From: UBA5499 sp002426275
Lineage (GTDB): Bacteria; Bacillota; DTU084
Direction of reading: 5' to 3'
Assembly: GCA_937888735.1 (NCBI GenBank)
Contig: CALASN010000084.1
Coordinates: 1-39,212 of the forward strand
Length of the DNA: 39,212 bases
The notes beneath the pieces were generated by a model that did not search any database, had not been told where the DNA came from, and worked only from the letters and a program-made list of their open reading frames with translations. This document shows positions 15,933-24,201 of this stretch, in pieces (the stretch's first letter is position 1; every line of letters starts with the position of its first letter). The position numbers were made by a program, and so were the translations under genes.

Positions 15933-18155
15933 CTACCACAGTCCTTTTTCAGTGAGATGCTTAAATTTTTCCAGTCCCTTGCCAGAAATAACATATGTCA
16001 GGCAGCCGTCAGTGTCCGTGCGCTCTGGAAAAATTCCCGCCTCCGCAAGCGTCTTCAAAGTCTCAGCCGCCGGATGCCCATAACGGTTATCCGCGCCGCA
16101 AGAGATGGCCGCGGCTTTCAGGCGAGCGGTTATTCTTTCGCTCACAGCTCCCTCGCCTCCGTGATGGGGCACCTTCAGCACCAGAGGCGGCAGCTTTCTG
16201 CCGGCCAGGGCAGCCTCCACCAGCGAGACCGGAGCGTCCCCTGTGAGCAACACCCCGTAGCCGCCATAGCGCACAAGCAAAATCAAGGAACGAGCATTGG
16301 GATCTTCGCCTCTTCCTCCTCCCAAAAGCTCGATCCGCACTCCGTCCACGGTGAGGCTCGCCCCAAGCGGCGGAGCTTCATCTGTCCAGGTGAGCTGCGG
16401 CGCGCGCGAGGCCACAGCCGGCCAAAAGCCCCGGCTGTGATCATCGTGTCCGTGGGTGAGCGCAGCCAAAGCCAGCCTCCTGACTCCCCGCATTGTCAGC
16501 AGCCTGTCCACAAGCCTGGGCGAAGGGCCGCCGTCCACCAAAAGATATCTGCCTCTGGGGGTACGCAGGAGGATGCTGTCCCCCTGACCCACATCGAAGA
16601 CGAAAACTTCCAGCCTGGGAGAAAACAGCCGGGCCAAGCGCGGCGCCTGCCAGCAGAAAATCACAATGACGCAAGCAGCGGCGACTTTCGTTACAGCCTC
16701 CCGGCATTTCTCTTTCCTGCTCGCTCCGGCCAGGCCGTCTGGCCAGGAGGCAGCCTGCCGCCAAAGCCAAACGGCAACGGCCAGAAACAAGTAGTAGAGT
16801 ATAAACTCGTAGCCATGAAGACAGCGCAGGGGGAGTACGCCACCAGGCAGCTTCCCCAACAAACCGGCCAAGGAATTAACCAGCTTCGCCAGCGGATACA
16901 GCCCCAAAGCCAACCCTTCTCCCAGAGGCGGGAGAAGCTGCGCTAAAATGCCGGCCAGCATCCCTCCCTGCACCAAAATTCCCATCAATCCTCCGAACAG
17001 CAGGTTTGCTAAGGGCGCCAGGGGGACAAGCTGATTGAGAAAGTGCGCCTGCACGGGCAAAGTGCCGATTTGCGCCGCCAGGGAAAAGCCCAAAGGCCGC
17101 AGAAATCTCCGCCGGCACGGGAACTTATTGTAGACCAGGATGCTGGCTGTGGAAAGAAAACTCAAAAGAAAGCCCGCGTCAACCAAAAGCGAGGGATTCG
17201 CCAGGAGCAAAAGCAAGCCCGCCAACCCTAAAAAATTGAGTCCTTCGCCCCGCTTGCCCATGCTCCTGGCAAGCAGATCCGCAGACAGCATGATCAAGGC
17301 CCTCTTCGCCGGCGGCTTCCAGCCTGTAGCCAGGGTGTAGAGAAACATTAACCCAATCGTCACAGGCGCGGGCGCAAAGCCTTGGCAAAGGAGCCGCACA
17401 AAGCCCACGTGCAGCCCGGAAACGGACAGGAGGTGAACCAGGCCCAGAGCTGTGAAACCCTGGGCCACCTCCTCCGGCAGCCTCTGGCGCCGCCCCAAAA
17501 TCACAGCCTCCAGCAAGCCGCGTTCAGGGTCGGGAAGCTTCTGCCAGGGTGAGGCTATTCTCTGCGCCAGATAGCATCCCAGGAGGAAACGCCTGCCTTC
17601 TTTGCGAATCCTGACGGCCTTCATGGTTAAGTAGCAAGCATTCTGCGCCAGATACCTACGCCGGCTTTGCTGATGAGGATTGCGAGCGCGGGACGGCAAA
17701 GCCAGCTCGCCTTGGACACAGACCTTCTCTCCGACCTCAAGATCATACCACGAATCGCAAGCGATCTCCACTTTGGCCCGGCCGGGAAAGACCGCAGGAC
17801 AACTTGTGGCTTCCAAAGAGACAAGCAGCGATTTGCCCCAGGCAAACTCCCGCGCTTCCAGGATCGTTCCGCTCACAGTTCCCTGAAGCTCGCCGGCTGG
17901 GGCCGCTCCGCGAAAGCTTTGCGCGAAAAGATAATATTCTCTGAGCCAGAACTGCATTCTGACAAAGCCTACTCCGGCGACGGCAAGCGAAAGCCAAAGG
18001 CCGAACCGGTCCGGTTTCAAGAACCAAAGGCAAAGCAAGAGCGCCAGAAAAACGAAGGCAGGCCAAGGCGGCCATAGCCAGCTGCTCCAAAGCTCGGCTG
18101 CGGCAATGCCGCAGCAGCAAGACAGCAAAGCGCAAAGCAGCGGCTGCTCCTTCAT
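15933..18155 (-). CDS. comEC: Competence DNA channel ComEC/Rec2
   Basis: 740 residues, complete. It has an N-terminal membrane segment and soluble domain, then a polytopic competence domain (LSVSGLHVGF, 16-20 helix region about 225-480). The C-terminal metallo-beta-lactamase-like domain follows (VFDVGQGDSILLRTP, THGHDDHS, LLTGDA, VPHHG). ComEC carries single-stranded DNA across the inner membrane. The ATG overlaps the comEA stop by four bases (ATGA). The metal-binding motif of the nuclease-like domain looks intact. Uptake pili and comFC are not in the window, so competence is plausible but not shown. Confidence 0.95.
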   Translation of the reverse strand: MKEQPLLCALLSCCCGIAAAELWSSWLWPPWPAFVFLALLLCLWFLKPDRFGLWLSLAVAGVGFVRMQFWLREYYLFAQSFRGAAPAGELQGTVSGTILEAREFAWGKSLLVSLEATSCPAVFPGRAKVEIACDSWYDLEVGEKVCVQGELALPSRARNPHQQSRRRYLAQNACYLTMKAVRIRKEGRRFLLGCYLAQRIASPWQKLPDPERGLLEAVILGRRQRLPEEVAQGFTALGLVHLLSVSGLHVGFVRLLCQGFAPAPVTIGLMFLYTLATGWKPPAKRALIMLSADLLARSMGKRGEGLNFLGLAGLLLLLANPSLLVDAGFLLSFLSTASILVYNKFPCRRRFLRPLGFSLAAQIGTLPVQAHFLNQLVPLAPLANLLFGGLMGILVQGGMLAGILAQLLPPLGEGLALGLYPLAKLVNSLAGLLGKLPGGVLPLRCLHGYEFILYYLFLAVAVWLWRQAASWPDGLAGASRKEKCREAVTKVAAACVIVIFCWQAPRLARLFSPRLEVFVFDVGQGDSILLRTPRGRYLLVDGGPSPRLVDRLLTMRGVRRLALAALTHGHDDHSRGFWPAVASRAPQLTWTDEAPPLGASLTVDGVRIELLGGGRGEDPNARSLILLVRYGGYGVLLTGDAPVSLVEAALAGRKLPPLVLKVPHHGGEGAVSERITARLKAAAISCGADNRYGHPAAETLKTLAEAGIFPERTDTDGCLTYVISGKGLEKFKHLTEKGLW

Positions 18156-18778
18156 AGCGTAAGCTGCTCCCGGAGCTTGGCCAAAGTTTTGGCGCCGATT
18201 CCCGAGACGTCCAACAGCTGCTCCAAAGAAGCGAACCCGCCAAGCTTCTGCCTGTGAGCGATGATCCTTGCCGCTAAAGCCGGCCCCACTCCAGGCAGCA
18301 ACTGTAGCTGCTCGGAGGTTGCGGCATTGAGATTAACCGGACCTTCCAGTTTCTGAGGCTGTTTCCCGCTCCGCTGCTTTTCTGGCGGACTGACGGCCTT
18401 TTCCGCAGCGGGCCTCTCCCCTTTCGCCGGGACATAGATTTTGCTCCCGTCCGCCACGGGCTGAGCCAGATTCAAGAAATCCAAATCCGCTTTTTCTCCG
18501 GCGCCGCCGGCCTGCTCTATGGCTTGGAAAACCCGGGCTGAGTCCGGCAGCTGGTAGACGCCGGGCTTTTTCACCTGCCCTGCGACGTGAACGAATATCT
18601 TCTCGGCTTCGCTTACAGCCGGCGCTGAATTCGCTCTCGGTTCGGCAACGATCACCTGTTGGCTCCCCCAAAAGCGGCCCACCATGATCCCAGACCCCAG
18701 GATGAGCAACGATAAAAAAAGCGCCACAGAAACGCGTTCCTGCGGCGCTAACCTTCTGAGCCAATTTATGCTCTCCAC
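18152..18778 (-). CDS. comEA: Competence DNA receptor ComEA
   Basis: 208 residues. One N-terminal membrane helix (about 16-38) anchors it. A SLBB domain follows (FVHVAGQVKKPGVYQLP), then a linker rich in Pro, Lys and Gln. The C-terminal double helix-hairpin-helix (VNLNAATSEQLQLLPGVGPA, LLDVSGIGAKTLAKLRE) binds DNA. It captures incoming double-stranded DNA outside the membrane and hands it to ComEC. The GTG at 18778 is chosen: GGAGG stands seven bases upstream, while the other GTG at 18784 is too close. Confidence 0.93.
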   Translation of the reverse strand: MESINWLRRLAPQERVSVALFLSLLILGSGIMVGRFWGSQQVIVAEPRANSAPAVSEAEKIFVHVAGQVKKPGVYQLPDSARVFQAIEQAGGAGEKADLDFLNLAQPVADGSKIYVPAKGERPAAEKAVSPPEKQRSGKQPQKLEGPVNLNAATSEQLQLLPGVGPALAARIIAHRQKLGGFASLEQLLDVSGIGAKTLAKLREQLTL

Positions 18779-18883
18779 AGGCACACCTCCCCCGTCTGCG
18801 CATTACGGTCGGTGGCCTCTCATAGTTTTAATTCGCCCTGTCCCCTGCTTTTCCTGCTGCCGGCGGAAATATTTGCGTGCCCT

Positions 18884-21355
18884 CTAGCCGATGACGATGT
18901 TCACTAGCTTCCGCGGGATCACGATGACTTTCCTGATCTGCTTCGCACCGATGAACTCTTTTACCTTGGCGGAGGCCAAGGCTTTTGCTTTGAGCTCCTC
19001 CTCGGAGCTGTCCACAGACATAGTCAGCCGCTCCCGGACCTTACCGTTCACCTGCACCACAACCGTAACCTCCGTGCTGACAGTGGCCTTAGGATCGTAC
19101 TTGGGCCAGGCCTGTTTGTGGACGCTGCCTGTATGACCTGTGGCGCTCCACAGCTCTTCGCTGATGAAAGGCGCAAAAGGCGCCAACATCAGGATGAGCA
19201 TGTCCACAGTCTCCCTTACCGTGGCCGGATCCGGGTTTGCAACCTGCTCGCGGTAATGATAGGCCGCGTTGACAAGCTCCATAATGGCGCTGATGGCCGT
19301 ATTGAATTGAAAACGGTTGGCCAAATCTTCCTGCACTTTCTTCAGCGTCAGGTGGACCTGCTTGCGCAGGGCCTGTTCCTCCGCTGTGGCCTTTCCTTTG
19401 CCGCCAGGGAGCACATCTTGCCAGTCCGCCACTAAGCGCCAAATCCGGTTGAGAAAACGATGCGCGCCCTCAACGCCCTGGTCGCTCCACTCCAAATCCC
19501 GTTCCGGCGGCGCGGCGAAGAGGATGAACAGCCGCGCGGTATCGGCGCCGTATTTATCGATGATATAGCCTGGATCCACGATATTGCCCTTGGACTTGGA
19601 CATCTTGGAGCCGTCTTTCAGCACCATGCCTTGGGTTAGCAGGTTCTCGAACGGCTCGTCAAAATCGACTAGACCGAGGTCGTGAAGAGCCATGGTGAAG
19701 AAACGCGCGTACATCAGATGCAGGATAGCGTGCTCCACGCCGCCGATGTATTGATCCACCGGCAACCAACGATTAGCTTTTTCCCGGTCGAAAGCGATCT
19801 CCTCATTGTGAGGATCAGCATAGCGCAGGAAATACCACGATGAACAGACGAAGGTATCCATGGTATCCGTCTCCCGCCTGGCCGGTCCCCCGCAGCGGGG
19901 ACAAGTCGTCTTGACGAAAGACTCGCACTCCGCCAGGGGAGATTGGCCGTTGGGTTTGAACGCCACACCATCCGGCAACAGCACCGGCAGGTTCTCATCG
20001 GGCACGGCGCCGCACTTTTCACAGTAAACGATGGGCAGAGGAGCGCCCCAGTAGCGCTGCCTGGAAATCAACCAGTCCCGCAGTTTGTAGTTAACCTTGC
20101 GCTGACCTATATTCTCCCGCTCAATGTGAGCGCAAATTTTCTCAATGGCTTCTCTGTTGCCGAGACCGTTAAAGGAGCCGGAATTGACCAGAATCCCGTC
20201 TTCGACATAAGCCTCGGTCATGGTCTTTAGGCTGACATTGCCTTGGGGAGACTGAATCACCACCCGCAGCGGCAAATCATATTTTTTGGCGAACTCAAAA
20301 TCTCGCTGATCATGGGTGGGAACAGCCATCACCGCGCCCGTGCCGTAGCTGGCCAGCACGTAATTGCCAAGCCAGATTGGAACCTTCTCGCCGTTTAAGG
20401 GGTTTACGGCGTAGCTGCCTGTGAAGATGCCCAGTTTTTCCGTTTCCGTGGAGGTGCGGGTGAGATCGTCCTGCTTGCGCACCTCGGCTATGAAAGCCTC
20501 TACCTCCTCGCGATTAGGCGCTTGCGCCAGCAGCTGGGGAACCAGGGGATGTTCCGGCGCCAGCACCATATATGTGACGCCAAAGATGGTGTCCGGCCTG
20601 GTGGTGAAGATGGAAACCTTCTCTTTTCCGTCCGCTAGCGGAAAATCCACTTCCACGCCTTCGCTTTTCCCGATCCAGTTTTTCTGCATCAGTTTCACCT
20701 TTTCAGGCCAGCCGGGCAGCTTCTCCAGATTCGCCAGCAACTTATCGGCGTAAGCTGTGATCTTAAAAAACCACTGTTCTAAATCTTTATGGCTGACTTC
20801 GCTGTCGCAGCGCTCACAGCGACCCGCCACCACCTGCTCGTTGGCCAGCACAGTCTTGCAGGAAGGGCACCAGTTTACGGCAGCTTTTTTCTTATACGCA
20901 AGCCCAGCTTTATACAGCTGAAGAAAAAGCCACTGGGTCCAACGGTAATAGTCCGGCAGGCAGGTGGCCACCTCCCGGTCCCAGTCATAGCTCAACCCAA
21001 GTTGCTGGAGCTGGCCCCGCATGTAGTCGATATTATCCCGCGTCCAGACGGAAGGCTTGATCCCGTGTTTAATGGCCGCGTTTTCAGCAGGCAGGCCAAA
21101 GGAATCCCAGCCCATGGGGTGCAAAACGTTATAGCCGTGCATAGTATAGTATCTGGCTACCACATCGCCGATGGTGTAGTTACGAACGTGTCCCATATGC
21201 AATTTCCCCGAAGGATACGGAAACATCTCCAAGCAGTAATACTTGGGTTTTTGAGGGTCCTCCGCCACAGTATATAGTCCAGCAGCGGCCCACTCGCGCT
21301 GCCATTTTCTCTCTATTTCCTTGGGCTGATATTTTTCGCCGAGCCGCTCAACCAT
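18884..21355 (-). CDS. leuS: Leucyl-tRNA synthetase
   Basis: 823 residues, full length. Class Ia signature HMGH at 53-56 and KMSKS at 584-588. The CP1 editing domain is present between them (TRPDTIFGVTYMVLAPEH; GTGAVMAVPTHDQRD). Zinc-type Cys clusters occur (CPSCKTVLANEQVVAGRCERC; CEKCG...CPRCGG). GGAGG lies just before the ATG. No T-box leader fits in the short upstream gap. It lies about 100 bases upstream of comEA on the same strand. Confidence 0.97.
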   Translation of the reverse strand: MVERLGEKYQPKEIERKWQREWAAAGLYTVAEDPQKPKYYCLEMFPYPSGKLHMGHVRNYTIGDVVARYYTMHGYNVLHPMGWDSFGLPAENAAIKHGIKPSVWTRDNIDYMRGQLQQLGLSYDWDREVATCLPDYYRWTQWLFLQLYKAGLAYKKKAAVNWCPSCKTVLANEQVVAGRCERCDSEVSHKDLEQWFFKITAYADKLLANLEKLPGWPEKVKLMQKNWIGKSEGVEVDFPLADGKEKVSIFTTRPDTIFGVTYMVLAPEHPLVPQLLAQAPNREEVEAFIAEVRKQDDLTRTSTETEKLGIFTGSYAVNPLNGEKVPIWLGNYVLASYGTGAVMAVPTHDQRDFEFAKKYDLPLRVVIQSPQGNVSLKTMTEAYVEDGILVNSGSFNGLGNREAIEKICAHIERENIGQRKVNYKLRDWLISRQRYWGAPLPIVYCEKCGAVPDENLPVLLPDGVAFKPNGQSPLAECESFVKTTCPRCGGPARRETDTMDTFVCSSWYFLRYADPHNEEIAFDREKANRWLPVDQYIGGVEHAILHLMYARFFTMALHDLGLVDFDEPFENLLTQGMVLKDGSKMSKSKGNIVDPGYIIDKYGADTARLFILFAAPPERDLEWSDQGVEGAHRFLNRIWRLVADWQDVLPGGKGKATAEEQALRKQVHLTLKKVQEDLANRFQFNTAISAIMELVNAAYHYREQVANPDPATVRETVDMLILMLAPFAPFISEELWSATGHTGSVHKQAWPKYDPKATVSTEVTVVVQVNGKVRERLTMSVDSSEEELKAKALASAKVKEFIGAKQIRKVIVIPRKLVNIVIG

Positions 21356-21390
21356 GTCCTTACCTCCTAGCTTTCCGAGCCATTTCTTCT

Positions 21391-21419
21391 ATTTTAGCAG
21401 ACTCCCGTTCAGCTCTCAA
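21391..21419 (-). promoter_or_regulatory. Sigma-A promoter for leuS
   Basis: On the minus strand TTGAGA (21419-21414), 17 bases, TAAAAT (21396-21391). The start would lie about 30 bases before leuS, leaving no room for a T-box. Confidence 0.6.
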
Positions 21420-21463
21420 GTATTTTCTCTGCCTGTCCAGTGTGATTTCTTTCCAAAAAATGC

Positions 21464-21469
21464 TATAAT
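21464..21469 (+). promoter_or_regulatory. Extended -10 promoter for the YgjP-type gene
   Basis: TATAAT at 21464-21469 preceded by TG at the extended -10 position (TGC-TATAAT). No good -35 box is seen, which is normal for extended -10 promoters. The GTG start of the gene is 20 bases downstream. Confidence 0.6.
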
Positions 21470-21489
21470 TTGTCCGGGGAGGGTGTAAA

Positions 21490-22218
21490 GTGCAAATTTT
21501 TCTCGCCCAAGCGGGCCAGTCCTTAGAATATGAACTGAAAAGAACAAACAGGCGCAGCGGCACTTACCGGCTGAAAGTCTGCGAGGGAAAACTGACAATT
21601 TACGCGCCTTTTGACTGTCCGCTTTCCATCATCGAAGAAGGCCTCAGGGCCAAAGGAACCTGGCTCTTGGAAAAGCTGGCTCTCTCCCGGAAAAGGTTAG
21701 CGGAGAACAGAAAGGACAGCATTTTCTATCGCGGGCTCAGCTATCCGCTGCAGCTGAAAAAAGCCGCCCAGACCAGAGTCCTGGTGGAGAATTATTTCCT
21801 GATCGAGACTCCCAGCTTCGAACCGTATATAATCCAGAATATTTTGGAAAATTGGTTCAAGCGTCAAGCCGCAATCCAGATCAAACCTCGCGTGACGGAG
21901 TGGGCTAAAAAAGTGGGCGTCTTTCCCAACAAGGTTACCTTTCGCAACCAAAAAACGCGCTGGGGCAGCTGCTCCACCTTGGGCAATATCAACCTGAACA
22001 TCAGGCTCTTGATGGCCCCGCCCCAGATCATAGATTACGTGATCGTCCACGAACTGTGCCACCTCTTGGAGCCCAATCACTCGTCCAGCTACTGGCAGCA
22101 CGTGGCCAGATACATGCCGGAATATCAAAAGGCGCGGGCGTGGCTGACGAACCACGGCCGCAGCCTTTCCTTCAATGTGGGGCTCCCCAGGAGGCAGCCA
22201 GCGGAAGCAGACAAATAG
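21490..22218 (+). CDS. YgjP/SprT-like zinc metallopeptidase (DUF45)
   Basis: 242 residues of the YgjP family (DUF45, M48-related). It shows the full zinc site HELCH (187-191) and His197 in EPNHSSSYW. The family marker FRNQKTRWGSCSTLGNINLN (152-171) precedes it. No signal peptide or membrane helix is seen, so it is cytosolic. Function in bacteria is not established; related genes are sometimes tied to restriction loci or UTP hydrolysis. It is convergent with the MerR gene. The GTG at 21490 has GGGGAGGG nearby. Confidence 0.88.
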   Translation: MQIFLAQAGQSLEYELKRTNRRSGTYRLKVCEGKLTIYAPFDCPLSIIEEGLRAKGTWLLEKLALSRKRLAENRKDSIFYRGLSYPLQLKKAAQTRVLVENYFLIETPSFEPYIIQNILENWFKRQAAIQIKPRVTEWAKKVGVFPNKVTFRNQKTRWGSCSTLGNINLNIRLLMAPPQIIDYVIVHELCHLLEPNHSSSYWQHVARYMPEYQKARAWLTNHGRSLSFNVGLPRRQPAEADK

Positions 22219-22268
22219 CCTGCCGCAGACGTACATATGGGCCGTCCAGACTTCGCCGGCCCAAGTGT

Positions 22269-23030
22269 TCAATTCTCTCCAGTATAGATCAGAATCGCGT
22301 CCCGCAAAAACTCCGCTCCTCCCGGGTGAACCTTGTCATAATAAGCGGCAAAGTGCCGGTCTTCGACATACATCTTCGCCAGGCCAGCATGGGCTTCTTT
22401 CGAGTAGCTGCCCCAGGCCATGCTCAGCCACCTCCGGTGTAGATCCGCGGTTTTCTGCGCCAGCTCTCCCGCCGGCTCGCCGGTGGCAATGGCTTCTTTC
22501 AAAGTCTCCAGCACGCTTTCTCCAAGCCGCTGGAACCGGGCGTATTGTTCCTGGCTCATGTCGCCAAACGCTTTGTAGGATCGCTCTACCACTTCCCGTC
22601 CGTATTTCGCCCTGATTTCCCGGCCATACTGGCGCTCGTTTTCGGCAAGCAATTCTCTTTTGAACCCCGCAAATTTTTCCTCGTCCGTCATGGTGGTCCT
22701 CCCTTCTGCTGTCGCAATGGTCTTTTCCACATTGGCGATCAGCTCGTCCAACTGTCTCCGCCTGTCAAGAAGCTTTTGTCGATGTTCTGAAAGCGCCGCC
22801 AGCCGGTCGAAATCAGAGGCGGTGAGCAGCGCCTTTATCGTATCCAAATTCACGCCAAGCTCTCTGTAAATGAGGATCTGCTGCAGGAGATCCACCTGAG
22901 CTTGCCCGTAAATCCGATAGCCTGCCGCATTGCTCTTCTTAGGCTTCAGAATTCCAATCTCATCGTAATAGCGAAGCGTCCTGGCCGTGATGCCGGCGAG
23001 ATTCGCCAGCTTTTGCACCGTATATTCCAT
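22269..23030 (-). CDS. MerR family regulator with TipAS domain
   Basis: 253 residues. The N-terminal MerR winged helix (YTVQKLANLAGITARTLRYYDEIGIL, then AGYRIYG) is followed by a dimer coiled coil (about 75-110) and a TipAS antibiotic-binding domain (about 125-250: EKFAGFKRELLAENERQYG...). Proteins of this build, such as TipAL and Mta, activate genes for drug export when they bind a compound. Its own promoter has a 19-bp spacer over a dyad, so autoregulation is likely. No efflux target is next to it, though the heterodimeric ABC exporter is elsewhere in the window. Confidence 0.92.
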   Translation of the reverse strand: MEYTVQKLANLAGITARTLRYYDEIGILKPKKSNAAGYRIYGQAQVDLLQQILIYRELGVNLDTIKALLTASDFDRLAALSEHRQKLLDRRRQLDELIANVEKTIATAEGRTTMTDEEKFAGFKRELLAENERQYGREIRAKYGREVVERSYKAFGDMSQEQYARFQRLGESVLETLKEAIATGEPAGELAQKTADLHRRWLSMAWGSYSKEAHAGLAKMYVEDRHFAAYYDKVHPGGAEFLRDAILIYTGEN

Positions 23031-23052
23031 CTTCCCGCCTCCTGACTCCTCA

Positions 23053-23083
23053 ACTATACACCTTTACGTTGCGTTAAAGTCAA
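23053..23083 (-). promoter_or_regulatory. MerR-type promoter with 19-bp spacer and operator
   Basis: On the minus strand TTGACT (23083-23078), a 19-base spacer, then TATAGT (23058-23053). The spacer contains the dyad CTTTACGTTGCGTTAAAG (plus strand, 23062-23079). Overlong spacers with a central dyad are the mark of promoters that MerR proteins activate by DNA twisting. Confidence 0.85.
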
Positions 23084-23313
23084 GACTTTCTCGAAAGATT
23101 TTCCAAGCTCTCGATTCATTAGGTTCATATTTCTCAAACCATTTCATTGAAACGGTACCCAGCGTGGGATTCGCTGTCTGCTGTTGTTTCGGCTCAGTGC
23201 TAATGCTTGTGGGTCGGTTACATTGCCACTGCTGTTTAAAAAGTAGACTCTTACCCATAAATGTCGCCCTCAAAACTGTCTGCTCAGTTCTTTGTATTCC
23301 ACCGTCTCATTCT
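23084..23313. other. Intergenic stretch without a recognisable gene
   Basis: Nothing coding is supported between the MerR promoter and the HNH remnant. Open frames here are short and have low-complexity, non-protein-like composition. It leads into a decay zone, so it may be worn-out foreign DNA. Confidence 0.4.
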
Positions 23314-23403
23314 AATTTCCTAGAGGACTTGTCGAACCTGCAAGCCCTCTGTTCCAAGTACCACAGCCGTTTCCACGCAAAACAGGGCGACTACTTTTCA
23401 TAG
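23314..23403 (+). pseudogene. C-terminal remnant of an HNH endonuclease
   Basis: The plus-strand frame reads NFLEDLSNLQALCSKYHSRF followed by HAKQGDYFS and a stop. This resembles the tail of phage-type HNH nucleases (NLQ-LC--CH-RKTA). The second zinc Cys is Tyr here and no HNH core lies upstream, so it is a broken fragment. Confidence 0.45.
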
Positions 23404-23413
23404 AGCCGCCCTG
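23379..23413 (-). terminator. Possible terminator of the toxin gene
   Basis: CAGGGCG (23413-23407, minus) pairs with CGCCCTG (23389-23383), with a 17-base loop, followed by TTTT. It lies 12 bases past the toxin stop. The loop is long and the T run short. Confidence 0.45.
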
Positions 23414-23425
23414 TCATTGTGTAGC

Positions 23426-23725
23426 TTATAAAATTCTGAGCCAGTCGCGCCTGTCGTACAGAATTCTTTCGACGTCAACCGCCTTGTTCTTCTCGTCAAT
23501 GGGAAAAAACACAACGTAGTTTTTTATGGTTAACTTCCTGTATCCAATTTGGGATAATCGCTCGTACGCGACAAGCGGACAGCGCTGAGGCATATCGGTC
23601 AGACCAGCCATTGCTTCTCCGAGAAGCTCCATCATCTTCAACGCCCATATGGGAGTTGAAAATGATGGAGCAATATATCGGACAATGTCCCTGAGGTCAC
23701 TTTCGGCCGGTTCAGATACATCCAC
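23426..23725 (-). CDS. RelE/ParE-type toxin
   Basis: 99 residues. Family features are SEPAESDLRDIVRYIA at the start, then PQRCPLV, a YRKLTIKNYVVFFPID strand pair and the ending VERILYDRRDWLRIL. RelE proteins cleave mRNA on the ribosome and ParE proteins block gyrase; which applies is not clear. The GTG at 23725 begins one base after the antitoxin stop. The frame is intact, but the antitoxin is reduced to a tail, so the toxin is either silent (promoter lost) or weakened. Confidence 0.82.
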   Translation of the reverse strand: MDVSEPAESDLRDIVRYIAPSFSTPIWALKMMELLGEAMAGLTDMPQRCPLVAYERLSQIGYRKLTIKNYVVFFPIDEKNKAVDVERILYDRRDWLRIL

Positions 23726-23726
23726 C

Positions 23727-23801
23727 TTATTTCGCCATCAGAGCCAATTTGATATCCTTCATGACATCTTGAAGCGGACGTTTCTTTCCCGCTTTGATAG
23801 C
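23727..23801 (-). pseudogene. C-terminal remnant of the cognate antitoxin
   Basis: The minus-strand frame reads AIKAGKKRPLQDVMKDIK and then LALMAK, stop, just ahead of the toxin. This is the toxin-binding tail seen in Phd/RelB-type antitoxins. An in-frame TAG at 23804-23802 and unrelated sequence beyond show the N-terminal DNA-binding part is gone. Confidence 0.6.
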
Positions 23802-23811
23802 CTAAAGCACG

Positions 23812-24137
23812 CTTTTGGACGGCAACGACCTTTTCAAGGATTTCAAAGGCGCGCTGACCGAGCAGTATGTGTTGCAGCAGCTAAAGGTCATCAAGGACCT
23901 GGAAACCTATTATTGGACGAACACCGCGGCGGCGCGGAGATCGACTTTGTCGTGGATAACGGCAGCGCGGTCATTCCCATTGAAGTGAAGGCCGAAACGA
24001 ATTTGAAGGCGAACGGCCTGAAAACGTATCGGGAGAAATTTGGGCCTAAACTGGCGGTTCGCACATCCATGGCTGATTACAAGCGTGAAGATCGGCTGTT
24101 TAACCTGCCGCTATATGCGATTGAAACGCTACGTTAA
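23812..24137 (+). pseudogene. AAA ATPase (DUF4143) C-terminal fragment, frameshifted
   Basis: The plus strand first reads LLDGNDLFKDFKGALTEQYV and continues VLQQL...LETYYWTNT; it then shifts frame near 23925-23935 into GAEIDFVVDNGSAVIPIEVK and on to NLPLYAIETLR, stop. Together these are the C-terminal DUF4143 nuclease-like domain of the COG1373 ATPases. The ATPase half is missing and the reading frame is broken once, so this is a pseudogene. Its left end abuts the antitoxin remnant. Confidence 0.75.
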
Positions 24138-24201
24138 TGATACGCACAGCTCATGGTTTTAAGCCAATGTCGGCTGAATCTTAAGAGAGACTGTCTGTGC
24201 G

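Noticed and set aside
15852..16946. Long plus-strand open frame opposite comEC
   Set aside because: A shadow of the GC-rich comEC frame; no ribosome site, and its sequence is Gln/Pro/Arg-rich without domain likeness.
21356..21420. T-box riboswitch before leuS
   Set aside because: The promoter leaves only about 30 bases of leader, and no T-box sequence is present.
21360..21450. Minus-strand frame ending YLRAERESAKIEEMARKARR just before leuS
   Set aside because: It looks like a charged peptide tail and its stop overlaps the leuS ribosome site, but it has no good start or ribosome site and covers the leuS promoter. Not called as a gene or leader peptide.
22232..22263. GC-rich inverted repeat between the YgjP-type and MerR genes
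   Set aside because: The stem is only six pairs with a long loop and no T run on either strand, so it is not called a terminator.
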